Source: Treponema sp. (GTDB lineage Bacteria > Spirochaetota > Spirochaetia > Treponematales > Breznakiellaceae). From it: a stretch of DNA of 64,000 nt. Each line of letters opens with the position of its first letter. Within the stretch, counting starts at the first letter, position 1. The position numbers and the translations under genes are program-made. A model generated the notes under the pieces. That model did not search any database, was not told where the DNA came from, and saw only the letters and a program-made list of their open reading frames with translations. The DNA lies in contig WRLP01000011.1 in NCBI GenBank assembly GCA_009777535.1, positions 1 to 64,000 of the forward strand, written 5' to 3'. Shown here piece after piece: positions 15,614 through 25,076 of the stretch.

Positions 15614-16306
15614 TTATATGGAAAAAAATCCATATTTATACCCGATACAAAAATCAATCATATTCCAAAGATGGCTTCCGATTTTTTCGCCATTAAATTT
15701 CACTGTTACTTCTGAAAAATCCCTTAAGTACCTCATATTCAAAAATAAAATTCCCCGGCCCGCTTTAACTCCAAAACTGCCGGTGGCAATAAAACCAAAT
15801 GGATTATTACTGTCGGCCGTAAATAAATTTTTACCATAGCCTTCTGAAAAGGTGTATCCATTGTTATTGGTTCGTTCTACTGTTGTATTCATAACTACAG
15901 GAGCAACATACAAGCCTCCCCCAAACTCAATGGAAAAGTTATTGGGTCTAAGAGTTGCTTCCAGAAGCAGAGGAAAAATTATATGAGTTTCCATACCTGA
16001 ATATGTTTCCAAAATACCAGAACTTTTGTCTGTTTGTTTTGGGGCGGTATACTTTGTCTGCGGGCCAAAGTAAAAATTCAATCCTGTTCCAAGGGAAAGA
16101 TATTTAGTCATTTGCCAGTTAAGCTGCAAAGGACTGAGATTACCGCCCAAAACAGTTCCGTCCGATCCCATAATCGGGCCAAGACCAAAACTTCCGCCAA
16201 TGTAAAGTTTCTTGTTCTTCCAGATATCGTCTTGATGAATTTGCGCAAAAAGACTTCCTGTCATTGCAATTACAAGAAGAACCAAAATAAAAATTTTCCT
16301 TTTCAT
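15614..16306 (-). CDS. outer-membrane beta-barrel protein
   Basis: A 230-residue protein with a signal peptide ending SLFAQ, then repeated amphipathic strands (LYIGGSFGLGP, LQLNWQMTKYLSLGTGLNFYFGP, FSIEFGGGLYVAPVV, NPFGFIATGSFGVKAGRG) and a C-terminal IGYKYGFFSI. The pattern suits an eight-stranded OmpX/OprF-like barrel. It is divergent from a TetR regulator gene, with palindromes in the shared 163-bp region. Expression is therefore probably controlled by that regulator. AT content is higher than in adjacent genes. Confidence 0.8.
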   Translation of the reverse strand: MKRKIFILVLLVIAMTGSLFAQIHQDDIWKNKKLYIGGSFGLGPIMGSDGTVLGGNLSPLQLNWQMTKYLSLGTGLNFYFGPQTKYTAPKQTDKSSGILETYSGMETHIIFPLLLEATLRPNNFSIEFGGGLYVAPVVMNTTVERTNNNGYTFSEGYGKNLFTADSNNPFGFIATGSFGVKAGRGILFLNMRYLRDFSEVTVKFNGEKIGSHLWNMIDFCIGYKYGFFSI

Positions 16307-16342
16307 TTTACTGTTACCTCACATTCCATTGATTTTAAATTT

Positions 16343-16414
16343 TTTATATACTATAACTTTACATAGTGTCAAATAAAAACACTGTGTTCGTTACATAACA
16401 AAGTGTTTATGTAA
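16343..16414. promoter_or_regulatory. divergent promoter and operators, OMP/TetR
   Basis: Toward the outer-membrane gene, TTGACA (16372-16367) is followed after 18 nt by TATAAA (16348-16343). AGTGT/ACACT arms (16365-16369, 16379-16383) overlap its -35. A perfect dyad TTACATAA-N8-TTATGTAA lies at 16391-16414, toward the TetR start. Both dyads are of a size that TetR dimers bind. Confidence 0.65.
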
Positions 16415-16469
16415 GTTTCTGGACAAAATACTTAAAAATGTCCAAAAAAGCTAAGGAGCAGCCATCGCT

Positions 16470-17042
16470 ATGGAAGCCAAACAAACAAAAGAGAACCGAA
16501 AAACCCGCTATACCAGGATGGTTTTGCGTGAAAGCCTTATGGAATTGATGAAAACCAAGCCAATTTCGTCTATCGCCATAAAGGAAATCTGCGCCTGCGC
16601 TGATATAAGCCGTTCAACATTTTATACCCATTACAGGGATCAATTTGATTTACTAAAAAAAACGGAAGAAGAAACACTTGCCTTTATTGATAAAATTCAT
16701 ACCAAGTATTCTTTCTACAAAAAGGGTACGCGGGAATCGCTGCAAATGCTGGAAGAAATTTTAAAGTATATTGCAGATAACAACAAATCAATTTATGTTT
16801 TATTCAGCGAGAACGGAGATGTTAATTTCCAGAAAACGATTTTTAGTTCCATGTATCAGAAAAATGTCATGAAATCACTGACTGACAAATTGCCTGATGA
16901 ACAAACAAGACAATACTATTATTTATTTGTCGTAACAGGTACTCTTGGCATTATATATCACTGGATAAAAAACGGCATGGATAAATCAATAAGCGAACTG
17001 GCGAAAATAATAGTTAATTTAACTTCTCAAATAGCGAAGTGA
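16470..17042 (+). CDS. TetR/AcrR-family transcriptional regulator
   Basis: A 190-residue regulator. The N-terminal helix-turn-helix (about 12-60) includes TRMVLRESLMELMKTKPISS, IAIKEICACADISRSTFYTHYRD. The C-terminal ligand/dimer region ends YYYLFVVTGTLGIIYHWIKNGMDKSISELAKII, the pattern seen in the DhaS-like TetR group. AAGGAG lies 11 nt before the ATG. It is divergent from the barrel gene and is the obvious candidate for binding the dyads between them. The gene is AT-rich compared with nifU/nifS next to it. Confidence 0.92.
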   Translation: MEAKQTKENRKTRYTRMVLRESLMELMKTKPISSIAIKEICACADISRSTFYTHYRDQFDLLKKTEEETLAFIDKIHTKYSFYKKGTRESLQMLEEILKYIADNNKSIYVLFSENGDVNFQKTIFSSMYQKNVMKSLTDKLPDEQTRQYYYLFVVTGTLGIIYHWIKNGMDKSISELAKIIVNLTSQIAK

Positions 17043-17059
17043 TTTTTTAAGTTCCCGCG

Positions 17060-17650
17060 CTAGGAGTGTATATGCTCCAGGGCGTGCAGCAGTTCCAGTG
17101 TCTTTTCTTTGCAGCCCCCGCAGACTGTGCCAATCTTGGTAGCCTGCTGGAGCTGTTCCCAGCTGCGGCTGCCATTGTGAAAAGCGTTTTCAATGTCCTT
17201 GTCTGTTATTCCCAGGCAGTGGCAGATTACTGTCGCATCCTCTTTTAACATGCCCGCCCTGCCGGTTTTCGCGAGGTAATCGTCGATTGCCGCCCGCAAT
17301 GCCTTGTCGCCCAAAACAGAACAATGAATCTTGTAGCTTGGCAGGCCGCCCAGTTCTTTTACCAAATCCTCGGGTTTTATATTGTAGGCATCTTCAATTT
17401 TCATTCCAATAATGAGCTGCGAAAGCATACTGGTGGATGCAATTGCGCTGGCGCAGCCATAAGTTTTCCAGCGAACATCGGTTATTACATCGTCTTTTAT
17501 TTTCAGGAGCATCAGCATTTGATCTCCGCATTTTATATTACCGGTCATTCCCCTGGCGTCTGCGGCAAATGTCTCCTCGCTTTCCAAAAGCACATTCTTG
17601 GGGTTAGTAAAATGATCCTTTACAGTTTCAGAATAAAGCCAATCTGACAT
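17060..17650 (-). CDS. nifU: NifU-like Fe-S scaffold with BFD-type [2Fe-2S] domain
   Basis: A 196-residue protein of two parts. Residues 1-130 are an IscU/NifU scaffold with the three cluster cysteines Cys41 (IKCGD), Cys66 (TYGCASAIASTS) and Cys110 (IHCSVLG). Residues 140-196 are a BFD-like [2Fe-2S] domain with Cys143, Cys145, Cys177 and Cys180 (CHC...CGGC). The C-terminal NifU thioredoxin-like scaffold domain of full NifU is absent. It assembles Fe-S clusters from sulfur delivered by the cysteine desulfurase encoded 20 nt upstream. Confidence 0.94.
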   Translation of the reverse strand: MSDWLYSETVKDHFTNPKNVLLESEETFAADARGMTGNIKCGDQMLMLLKIKDDVITDVRWKTYGCASAIASTSMLSQLIIGMKIEDAYNIKPEDLVKELGGLPSYKIHCSVLGDKALRAAIDDYLAKTGRAGMLKEDATVICHCLGITDKDIENAFHNGSRSWEQLQQATKIGTVCGGCKEKTLELLHALEHIHS

Positions 17651-17670
17651 AAAAACTCCTGTTGCTAAAG

Positions 17671-18891
17671 TTATGCGCCAACAGACAATGTAGACATTGC
17701 CCGCAGACGCGCGATAATCGGGGTAAGGATTTCTACAATGTAGTTAATGTCCTCCCTGGTAATCCCCCACCCCAAAGAAAACCTGATCGACCCATGCGCC
17801 AGCTCCGGACCGACGCCGGTCGCCATCAGCACATGGGAGGGCTCCAGGCTTCCCGATGCGCAGGCCGAGCCCGTGGAAACCTCTATCCCCTGCATGTCCA
17901 GGGAGAGAAGAATTGCCTCGCCCTCCGCGCCGGGGAAAGATACATTCAGCGTATTCGGCAGCACCTCTGTAGGGTGGCCGTTAATTTTAATATTAGGAAT
18001 ATTCTTTTCAATTCCCCGGCGCAATAAATCACGCAGGGCGGAAATTTCCCCGCTGTATTTTTCCAGCTCCTGCGCGGCAATCTGCGCTGCCTTGCCGAAA
18101 CCGAGTATGCCAAAATTATTGTAAGTTCCGGCGCGCAGTCCTTCTTCCTGATGGCCGCCGTGGATAAGCGGGAAAAGGGGGCTGCCTTTTCTTACATACA
18201 GGGCGCCAACTCCCTTGGGCCCGTAGATTTTGTGAGCTGACATGGAAAGATAATCCACTGCCCAGTCATCGGCATTTACCGGTATTTTCCCGATGGCCTG
18301 CACCGCATCGGTATGCATAAAGGCGCCGGCGGATTTTACCAGCTTTGCAATTTTTTTAATATCCTGCACCGTGCCAATTTCATTGTTAGCCGCCATCACA
18401 GAGACAAACAGTGTTTTTTCGCTAAGGGCTTTTTCCAGATCGGCAATTCTGAGCCTGCCAAATTCATCTACGGGTAAAAATGTTACATTGTAGCCGTGTT
18501 TTTTTAATTCCATCGCGGAATTCAGCACGCATGGGTGCTCAATAGCGGTGGTAATAAACTCGACGCGCCCCGTACCAAGCGGCTTGCCCTCGGCATCGCT
18601 TGCAAGGCTGCGCATGGTCTGAAACACGGTATTGTTTGACTCCGAGCCTCCTGAGGTAAAAATTATTGTTTCTGGCGATGCCCCTGCCAGCTTTGCAACA
18701 GCCTCCCTGGCCTGCTCCACCCTCGCACGGGCAAGCCGCCCCGAGGCGTGCATGCTGGAGGCATTCCCGAAGATTTCCAAATCCTCGATCATTGCCGCTT
18801 TAACTTCGTCTTTCAGCGGGGTGCTTGCGTTAAAATCAATATAAATCCGCTTGTCATTTAAGGCTGTTTTTGACTTATTATTTTGTATCAT
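17671..18891 (-). CDS. nifS: cysteine desulfurase, NifS/IscS family
   Basis: A 406-residue PLP enzyme that takes sulfur from cysteine for Fe-S assembly. Motifs: YIDFNASTPLKDEV at the start, TSGGSESNN, EHPCVLN, MAANNEIGTVQDI, HTDAVQA, SMSAHKIYGPKGVG (PLP lysine) and GSACASG (catalytic cysteine loop of class I desulfurases). I use the ATG at 18891. The frame is open further upstream into repeat DNA, but those residues are not family-like. A TGTTATAAT promoter lies about 20 nt upstream. It forms an operon with the scaffold gene downstream. Confidence 0.95.
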   Translation of the reverse strand: MIQNNKSKTALNDKRIYIDFNASTPLKDEVKAAMIEDLEIFGNASSMHASGRLARARVEQAREAVAKLAGASPETIIFTSGGSESNNTVFQTMRSLASDAEGKPLGTGRVEFITTAIEHPCVLNSAMELKKHGYNVTFLPVDEFGRLRIADLEKALSEKTLFVSVMAANNEIGTVQDIKKIAKLVKSAGAFMHTDAVQAIGKIPVNADDWAVDYLSMSAHKIYGPKGVGALYVRKGSPLFPLIHGGHQEEGLRAGTYNNFGILGFGKAAQIAAQELEKYSGEISALRDLLRRGIEKNIPNIKINGHPTEVLPNTLNVSFPGAEGEAILLSLDMQGIEVSTGSACASGSLEPSHVLMATGVGPELAHGSIRFSLGWGITREDINYIVEILTPIIARLRAMSTLSVGA

Positions 18892-18910
18892 TAAATACCA
18901 CTTATTGTTA

Positions 18911-18919
18911 ATTATAACA
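18911..18919 (-). promoter_or_regulatory. extended -10 promoter of nifS-nifU
   Basis: On the minus strand TGTTATAAT (18919-18911), a perfect -10 with TGn extension, lies 19 nt before the nifS ATG. No good -35 is present. No IscR-like box is obvious. Confidence 0.5.
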
Positions 18920-18984
18920 AAAAAATAAGAAAAAAGAACCACCCCGCAGCCCGCCCCCGCGCGGCGCGCGATTACGGCGTGGTT

Positions 18985-19088
18985 TCTTATTCGCGAGCGT
19001 TCCACTACTTTGGCAATTACAGAAATGTGTACCCCAAAAAGGTAATTAAAGTGGTACCCGGCGGCGCAAAGCCCTGCCGAGGGCATGC
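18985..19088. repeat. half copy of the palindromic element
   Basis: TTATTCGCGAGCGTTCCACT, CTTTGGCAATTACAGAAAT, then GGTAAttAAAGtGGT, GGCGGCGCAAAGCCCTGCCGAGGGCAT. The order and wording follow the left arm of the element at 1661-1770, including the CCCTGCCGAGGGCAT block. The right arm is missing. Confidence 0.65.
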
Positions 19089-19173
19089 CTCCCTTCGGTC
19101 GGCGATCGTAAGGAAATTTATTTATTCGCCGCTAACGCGGCGTTCGATTACGGCGTGGTTTCTTATTCGCCAG

Positions 19174-19324
19174 CGTTCCACTACTTTGGCAATGCCAAAA
19201 TGCATGAATAAATGTAATACGGGGTGTTCGGTGAACTGCGGGCCCTCGAACGAGGGACGCGAGTTCACCGGACGGGACCCCTAGTAATATTCATATATGC
19301 ATTTTGGCGTCGCCATAGCCGTGG
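19174..19324. repeat. long palindromic element with nested central hairpin
   Basis: The arms 19174-19210 (TTCCACTACTTTGGC, then GCCAAAATGCAT) and 19288-19324 (ATGCATTTTGGC, then CATAGCCGTGGAA) are inverted complements. The centre folds again: CGGTGAACT and AGTTCACCG (about 19230-19272) enclose CCCTCG/CGAGGG. The outer termini are the same as in the element at 1674-1938, while the centres differ. A putative promoter for the PilZ gene begins 11 nt past its right end. Confidence 0.7.
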
Positions 19325-19334
19325 AAGAGCATTG

Positions 19335-19364
19335 TTGACGCCGGGTGGCAAAGCCCTATATCAT
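19335..19364 (+). promoter_or_regulatory. candidate promoter of the PilZ gene
   Basis: TTGACG (19335-19340), 18 nt, TATCAT (19359-19364). The start codon at 19371 begins 6 nt after the -10 box and no ribosome site is visible, so the message may be leaderless. Confidence 0.4.
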
Positions 19365-19370
19365 ACTTAC

Positions 19371-20192
19371 ATGAGTACGATAACAGGCCAGAAAATTTCT
19401 GCTTACTACGAGCGATATAAGGGGATTGATGTAACTTTTACAAAGGAAATAATCCATGTTACTGGGCTTATGGCCCAACAAGTACACTTAAAATGCGGGA
19501 ACGACTTTTGGCCATGCGTTATTTATTCATCATCTTTTGAAGGAGCCAAAATCGTAGCGAATGTAAAAACCGGCCTATTAAACAAACTCCAGCAGGCAAA
19601 TAACTATGTAAGCCTTCGGTTATCGTTCAAACTGCCGGAAAAACCGAATCCGGTTTCATTTTTCGTGGCGGCAAGGATGGTTGGAAGCAACCCCTACGGC
19701 AACTCGCAGGATATCAATATGCTAACCCTGGAATTTTCCAATCGCCCTTCCGATGATCTTATAGAAATAATGGGAAGACTTCTGGATGCCAATGTTAATT
19801 CGACAAAACGAAAAGATGAACGGGTACCGCTCACAGCCGATAACCAAAGAAAACTTAAGATGGTTTCAAGAGAGACCTGCGTTTATATCCAAAAAGTTCC
19901 GCGGCGCTGTATTTTGCGTGATATATCATTTTCCGGAACAAAACTGATAATGCTGGGAATAGCAAAATTCCTGATGGATAAAGAGGGGGAAGTTCAAATT
20001 GAATTCGACGACCCCACCGAAAGTTTTTTGATAAAGGGGAAATTTGTACGCACGGAAATAGTTGAAGGCAAAAAAGAAATGATAGCCATGGTGTTAAACT
20101 TTGATGAATCGTCCGTCCCCATGGGTTATAAAATACGATTAAACGATTTTCTGGCAACTGTCCGTGCCGACAACCGTCCCCAGAATGAATAG
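19371..20192 (+). CDS. PilZ-domain c-di-GMP receptor, PlzA-like
   Basis: A 273-residue protein. An N-terminal PilZ-like fold without binding residues (about 1-130) is followed by a C-terminal PilZ domain. RKDER (about 150) supplies the RxxxR arginines, and CILRDISFSGTKL gives the D/NxSxxG motif. This two-part layout is that of Borrelia PlzA and its treponemal relatives, which bind cyclic di-GMP and affect motility and infection-related behaviour. The start is the ATG at 19371; a longer frame upstream only translates the palindromic repeat. The last codons overlap the start of the TPR gene. Confidence 0.88.
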   Translation: MSTITGQKISAYYERYKGIDVTFTKEIIHVTGLMAQQVHLKCGNDFWPCVIYSSSFEGAKIVANVKTGLLNKLQQANNYVSLRLSFKLPEKPNPVSFFVAARMVGSNPYGNSQDINMLTLEFSNRPSDDLIEIMGRLLDANVNSTKRKDERVPLTADNQRKLKMVSRETCVYIQKVPRRCILRDISFSGTKLIMLGIAKFLMDKEGEVQIEFDDPTESFLIKGKFVRTEIVEGKKEMIAMVLNFDESSVPMGYKIRLNDFLATVRADNRPQNE

Positions 20193-21063
20193 CCGCATTA
20201 TCTTTATACAGGCTCCCGAAAGCCTGCGCGGCAAGCCGATAAAACTATATGAACAGGATGAGGGTTTTTTTATAAATCCTGATATTCCGGTTCCTGTTGA
20301 ACTGCCCGAGCATCTGGATAACATCAATACAGAAGACATTACGAGTGAAATGATTCTTTCCGGAATGTTACGCGTCATAAAAGCGGGAGAGGAAAAACTC
20401 GAGTGGATTGAATACTACCGTGAATTTATTCTTGCCATGCGGCCTGACATATTTAATGAATTTACAGGAGCGGCAATTACAAAAATAATCAACAGCGATT
20501 TCCAGATGGCTCTGGAAATACTCGACATTCTGCACGGTGTTTTCCCCGAGCCCGCATGGCAGTCCATGACAATAGAGCTGCTCAAGTCATTTGCCGCAGA
20601 AACCAGGGATAACGGCCTTAACGATGAAGCCTACAAAAAAGCATGCGAGCTGACTGAACAGGGAAAGGCCGAAGAGGGATTGCTATTGATCCACGGCTTT
20701 CTGGAGCGGTACCCCAGATCATGGCACGGCTGGTTTGTGCTTGGCTGGGAGCTGCGGCTGCTTGGCCGCTGGCAGGACGGAATTGCCGCCTTAAGAAAAA
20801 CCATTGAACTCGGCGGCACGAACGGCGATACAAGAAACGAACTGGCTATCTGCCTGATGGAAACCGGGGATTTAGCCGCCGCCAGGGAGGAACTGGAAGC
20901 GGCTCATAAAGACGCCCCCGACAATGTAAAGATAATTTCCAATCTGGGAATACTCGCTGTTAAGGACGGACGCCCCGGCGAAGCTGCCGCGTTTTTCAAG
21001 ACTGTGCTCGAACACGACAGCGACGATCCGATAGCGAAAAAATACCTCGCCGGCAGCAGTTAG
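20185..21063 (+). CDS. tetratricopeptide-repeat protein
   Basis: A 292-residue protein with no signal peptide. The first 160 residues are helical and unassigned (EDITSEMILSGMLRVIKAGE, WIEYYREFILAMRPDIFNEF). The C-terminal half has about four TPR motifs (KACELTEQGKAEEGLLLIHG, WHGWFVLGWELRLLGRWQDG, RNELAICLMETGDLAAAREEL, SNLGILAVKDGRPGEAAAFF). The ATG at 20185 overlaps the PilZ stop by 8 nt; a GTG 21 nt upstream is the alternative. Coupling to a PilZ protein suggests a protein-protein scaffold in c-di-GMP signalling, by inference. Confidence 0.88.
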   Translation: MNSRIIFIQAPESLRGKPIKLYEQDEGFFINPDIPVPVELPEHLDNINTEDITSEMILSGMLRVIKAGEEKLEWIEYYREFILAMRPDIFNEFTGAAITKIINSDFQMALEILDILHGVFPEPAWQSMTIELLKSFAAETRDNGLNDEAYKKACELTEQGKAEEGLLLIHGFLERYPRSWHGWFVLGWELRLLGRWQDGIAALRKTIELGGTNGDTRNELAICLMETGDLAAAREELEAAHKDAPDNVKIISNLGILAVKDGRPGEAAAFFKTVLEHDSDDPIAKKYLAGSS

Positions 21064-21106
21064 CACTTTGCAGCTATTATAATTGCGGAAACAATATTTT
21101 TTATTC

Positions 21107-21254
21107 TACCACAAACCACACTAACCAACACGAACTTGCTGTTAGAAAACGCATCTGGAACTTCAAATTCCATGAAATTAAGAAGAATCATAAAGGTTTT
21201 TCCACAATTTCGAACTAATGGTTAGTGCCGTTCGTGAGGTTAGTGGTAAAAAAA
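21107..21254. repeat. dispersed TTTGTGTGGTTAGTGG repeat, inverted pair
   Basis: TACCACAAACCACACTAACC...CACGAA (21107-21134) faces TTCGTGAGGTTAGTGGTA plus A7 (21229-21253) across about 95 nt. The arms share words with 4201-4284. It fills the gap between the convergent TPR and lon genes and could form a large hairpin in transcripts from either side. Confidence 0.6.
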
Positions 21255-21287
21255 ATATAAATATTTTGATACTACACCAGTTAGCTG

Positions 21288-23648
21288 CTAATTGGGCAGC
21301 GCCAGGGCAAGCACTTCATCGAAGGACTCCACAAGATGAAACTCGATTCCCTTTTTTACATGATCGGGAATTTCATCAAGGTCGCGCTCGTTCTGCTTCG
21401 GAATTATAATGTGGCGCGCCCTGTTACGGCGGGCAGCTACAGTCTTTTCCTTTAAGCCGCCGATGGGAAGGACCCGTCCTGTAAGCGACAGCTCGCCCGT
21501 CATCACCAGCTTGTCGGTTACCACTTTGTCCCGCATCAGGGAAAGAAGCGCTATCGCCATGGTAATGCCCGCCGAGGGGCCGTCCTTGGGAGTGGCGCCT
21601 TCGGGAATGTGCAGATGAATGTGGTTAAAGTCGAACCAGTCCTGCGAGAGGCCGTACTGCTCAACGGCGAGTTTTCGCGCAATGGTCATGGCGATACTGG
21701 CGCTTTCCTTCATGGTATCGCCCATTTTGCCGGTAAGGGTAAGCCCCTCCTTACCGGGCAGCGAGGTTGCCTCGATAACCAGAGTGTCGCCGCCCATGCT
21801 TGTCCAGGCAAGCCCGACAGACACGCCCGGCCTGTCCGCCTTTTTAATATCGCCCTCGGGAAAGATCGGCTTGCCCAAATGTTTTTCGATAAGTTTTTTA
21901 TCGATCGAAAAGCGGGCGGCTTCTTCTTTGTTTTTCTCGGCATTCTCGACAATTATCTTGGCCAGCTTGCGGTGGATTTTATCCAGGTTTTTCTCGAAGT
22001 TGCGCACACCCGCTTCGCGCGCATAGGAGTTTGCAATATGTAAAAGGCTGTCCTTGGTGTATTTAACCTGATTCTTTTTAAGCCCGTTTTTATCAAGGCT
22101 CTTTGGAACCAGATAGCGTTTTGCAATTTCCAGTTTTTCCGTATCAATGTATCCGGGAAGCTGAATAATCTCCATTCTGTCCAGCAGGGGGGCTGGAATT
22201 GTATCCAGCGTATTGGCCGTAACAATAAAAAACACATGGGAGATGTCAAAGGGCAAATCAAGATAATGATCGCGGAATGCATTGTTCTGCTCGGGATCGA
22301 GCACTTCAAGAAGGGCGCTTGCCGGATCCCCCTGGAAACTGGCACCCATCTTGTCGATTTCGTCTATCATAAAAACAGGGTCTTTTGCCTTTACGATTTT
22401 AAGCCCCTGGATAATTTTGCCGGGCATTGCGCCAATGTAGGTACGGCGGTGCCCCTTAATCTCCGCCTCGTCCCTCATACCGCCGACAGAGAAACGGAAA
22501 AACTGCTTGCCAAGGGCGCGGGCAATGGATTTGCCGACAGAGGTTTTCCCGACGCCCGGCGGCCCGACAAGGCATACAATCGATCCCTTGGTATCTTTGC
22601 GCAGTTTTCGCACTGCCAGGTATTCAACAATCCTGCTCTTAACATCTTTAAGACCGTAGTGATCCGATTCCAGAACAGCCTGCGCGTTTTTCAGGTCGAA
22701 AATTTCCGGTTCGGGATCATTCCAGGGAAGGGTCGATATTACATCAAGGTAATTGCGCGTAACAATAAACTCAGCCGAGTTGGGCTCCATCAGGCTGAAT
22801 TTTTCCATTTCCTGATCGACAATTTCCTTTATTTCGCCCTCGAACTTGAATGTCTCGAATTTGGCCTTAAAGCGCTGATGATCCGAACTTTTTGCGTCGG
22901 TTGTCATGCCAAGCTCGGTTTTAATCGCCTTTAGCTCTTCCTTCAAAAAATAATCCCGCTGGGATTTTTCTATCTTTTCATTTATCTCCCTTTGAATTTT
23001 TTTCTGAATCCGCAAAAGCTCCTGTTCTTTTTTTATAAATACAAGAACCTGCTCCATGCGCTTGCGCACATTCAGAACTTCCAGAATTTTTTGCTGCTCC
23101 GCCTTGTCGATGTTCAGAATGCTGGCGATAAAATCCGCGATTTTTCCCGGATGATCAATATTGATCATGTTAAGCCGCATCTCCTCTGAAAAAAGAGGAT
23201 TGTTTTCGCTGATTTGCTTCATCTCGGAAATTAACGCGCGGGTAAGGGCCTTTACCTCGCTGGTACTGTCTTCTTCATCTTCAAGATACTCAACAGCGGC
23301 TACGATGGGATTGGAAGGATGCAGCGTCTTTTTTACCTTGAAACGTTTCAGAGTGGAAATAAAAATGTTTACCCCGCCGTCGGGGAGATTTATTTTTTTT
23401 ACGATTTTCGCAACCGTCCCCACCTTGTACAAATCATCGATGGACGGAGTTTCGGTTTCTACATGCAGCATGACAAGGCCGACCAGGGCATCGCCGGCAA
23501 CCGCATCCTCGACAACTTTTACATCGGTGGGGTTGCCGATCATTATGGGCGTAAAAATTCCGGGAAAAATCGGCCTGCCCATAAGAGCCACAAGGGGCAG
23601 CTTATTGGGCAGAATTTGATCTATGGGTATAACACTTTGGTCGGACAT
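21288..23648 (-). CDS. lon: ATP-dependent protease La
   Basis: A 786-residue protease of usual length. It has a LON N-terminal substrate domain (about 12-205: LPLVALMGRPIFPGIFTPIM), a coiled region, an AAA+ module with Walker A GPPGVGKTS, Walker B VFMIDEIDKMG and sensor segments, and a C-terminal serine-lysine protease domain (PKDGPSAGITMA with the catalytic Ser, GLKEKTVAARR with the Lys). It degrades misfolded and regulatory proteins in the cytoplasm. It starts 3 nt after the eno stop, so the two are probably one transcript. No heat-shock element is evident. Confidence 0.98.
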   Translation of the reverse strand: MSDQSVIPIDQILPNKLPLVALMGRPIFPGIFTPIMIGNPTDVKVVEDAVAGDALVGLVMLHVETETPSIDDLYKVGTVAKIVKKINLPDGGVNIFISTLKRFKVKKTLHPSNPIVAAVEYLEDEEDSTSEVKALTRALISEMKQISENNPLFSEEMRLNMINIDHPGKIADFIASILNIDKAEQQKILEVLNVRKRMEQVLVFIKKEQELLRIQKKIQREINEKIEKSQRDYFLKEELKAIKTELGMTTDAKSSDHQRFKAKFETFKFEGEIKEIVDQEMEKFSLMEPNSAEFIVTRNYLDVISTLPWNDPEPEIFDLKNAQAVLESDHYGLKDVKSRIVEYLAVRKLRKDTKGSIVCLVGPPGVGKTSVGKSIARALGKQFFRFSVGGMRDEAEIKGHRRTYIGAMPGKIIQGLKIVKAKDPVFMIDEIDKMGASFQGDPASALLEVLDPEQNNAFRDHYLDLPFDISHVFFIVTANTLDTIPAPLLDRMEIIQLPGYIDTEKLEIAKRYLVPKSLDKNGLKKNQVKYTKDSLLHIANSYAREAGVRNFEKNLDKIHRKLAKIIVENAEKNKEEAARFSIDKKLIEKHLGKPIFPEGDIKKADRPGVSVGLAWTSMGGDTLVIEATSLPGKEGLTLTGKMGDTMKESASIAMTIARKLAVEQYGLSQDWFDFNHIHLHIPEGATPKDGPSAGITMAIALLSLMRDKVVTDKLVMTGELSLTGRVLPIGGLKEKTVAARRNRARHIIIPKQNERDLDEIPDHVKKGIEFHLVESFDEVLALALPN

Positions 23649-23651
23649 TGA

Positions 23652-25001
<1,350 letters not shown>

Positions 25002-25076
25002 TCAATTGCCATTTAGCTTGATAAAACTCAATGGCTGGTCATTTTTGTGAAAAACAGCTATATTTAAGCTGATAGT

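Larger units (their letters stand above)
18892..19370. other. intergenic repeat cluster, no gene
   Basis: This gap of about 480 bp between divergent nifS and the PilZ gene contains one half and one full copy of the palindromic element and a word shared with the 1464-1481 region (AAGGAAATTTATTTA near 19109-19124). CGGCGTGGTTTCTTATTCGC occurs twice (about 18976-18995 and 19151-19170). Open frames here are repeat-derived. Confidence 0.7.

Noticed and set aside
18892-19086. Upstream extension of nifS
   Set aside because: The added residues translate the palindromic repeat and precede the extended -10 promoter; family similarity begins at the ATG at 18891.
19224-19370. Upstream extension of the PilZ gene
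   Set aside because: It runs through the palindromic element, and the PlzA-like sequence begins at 19371.
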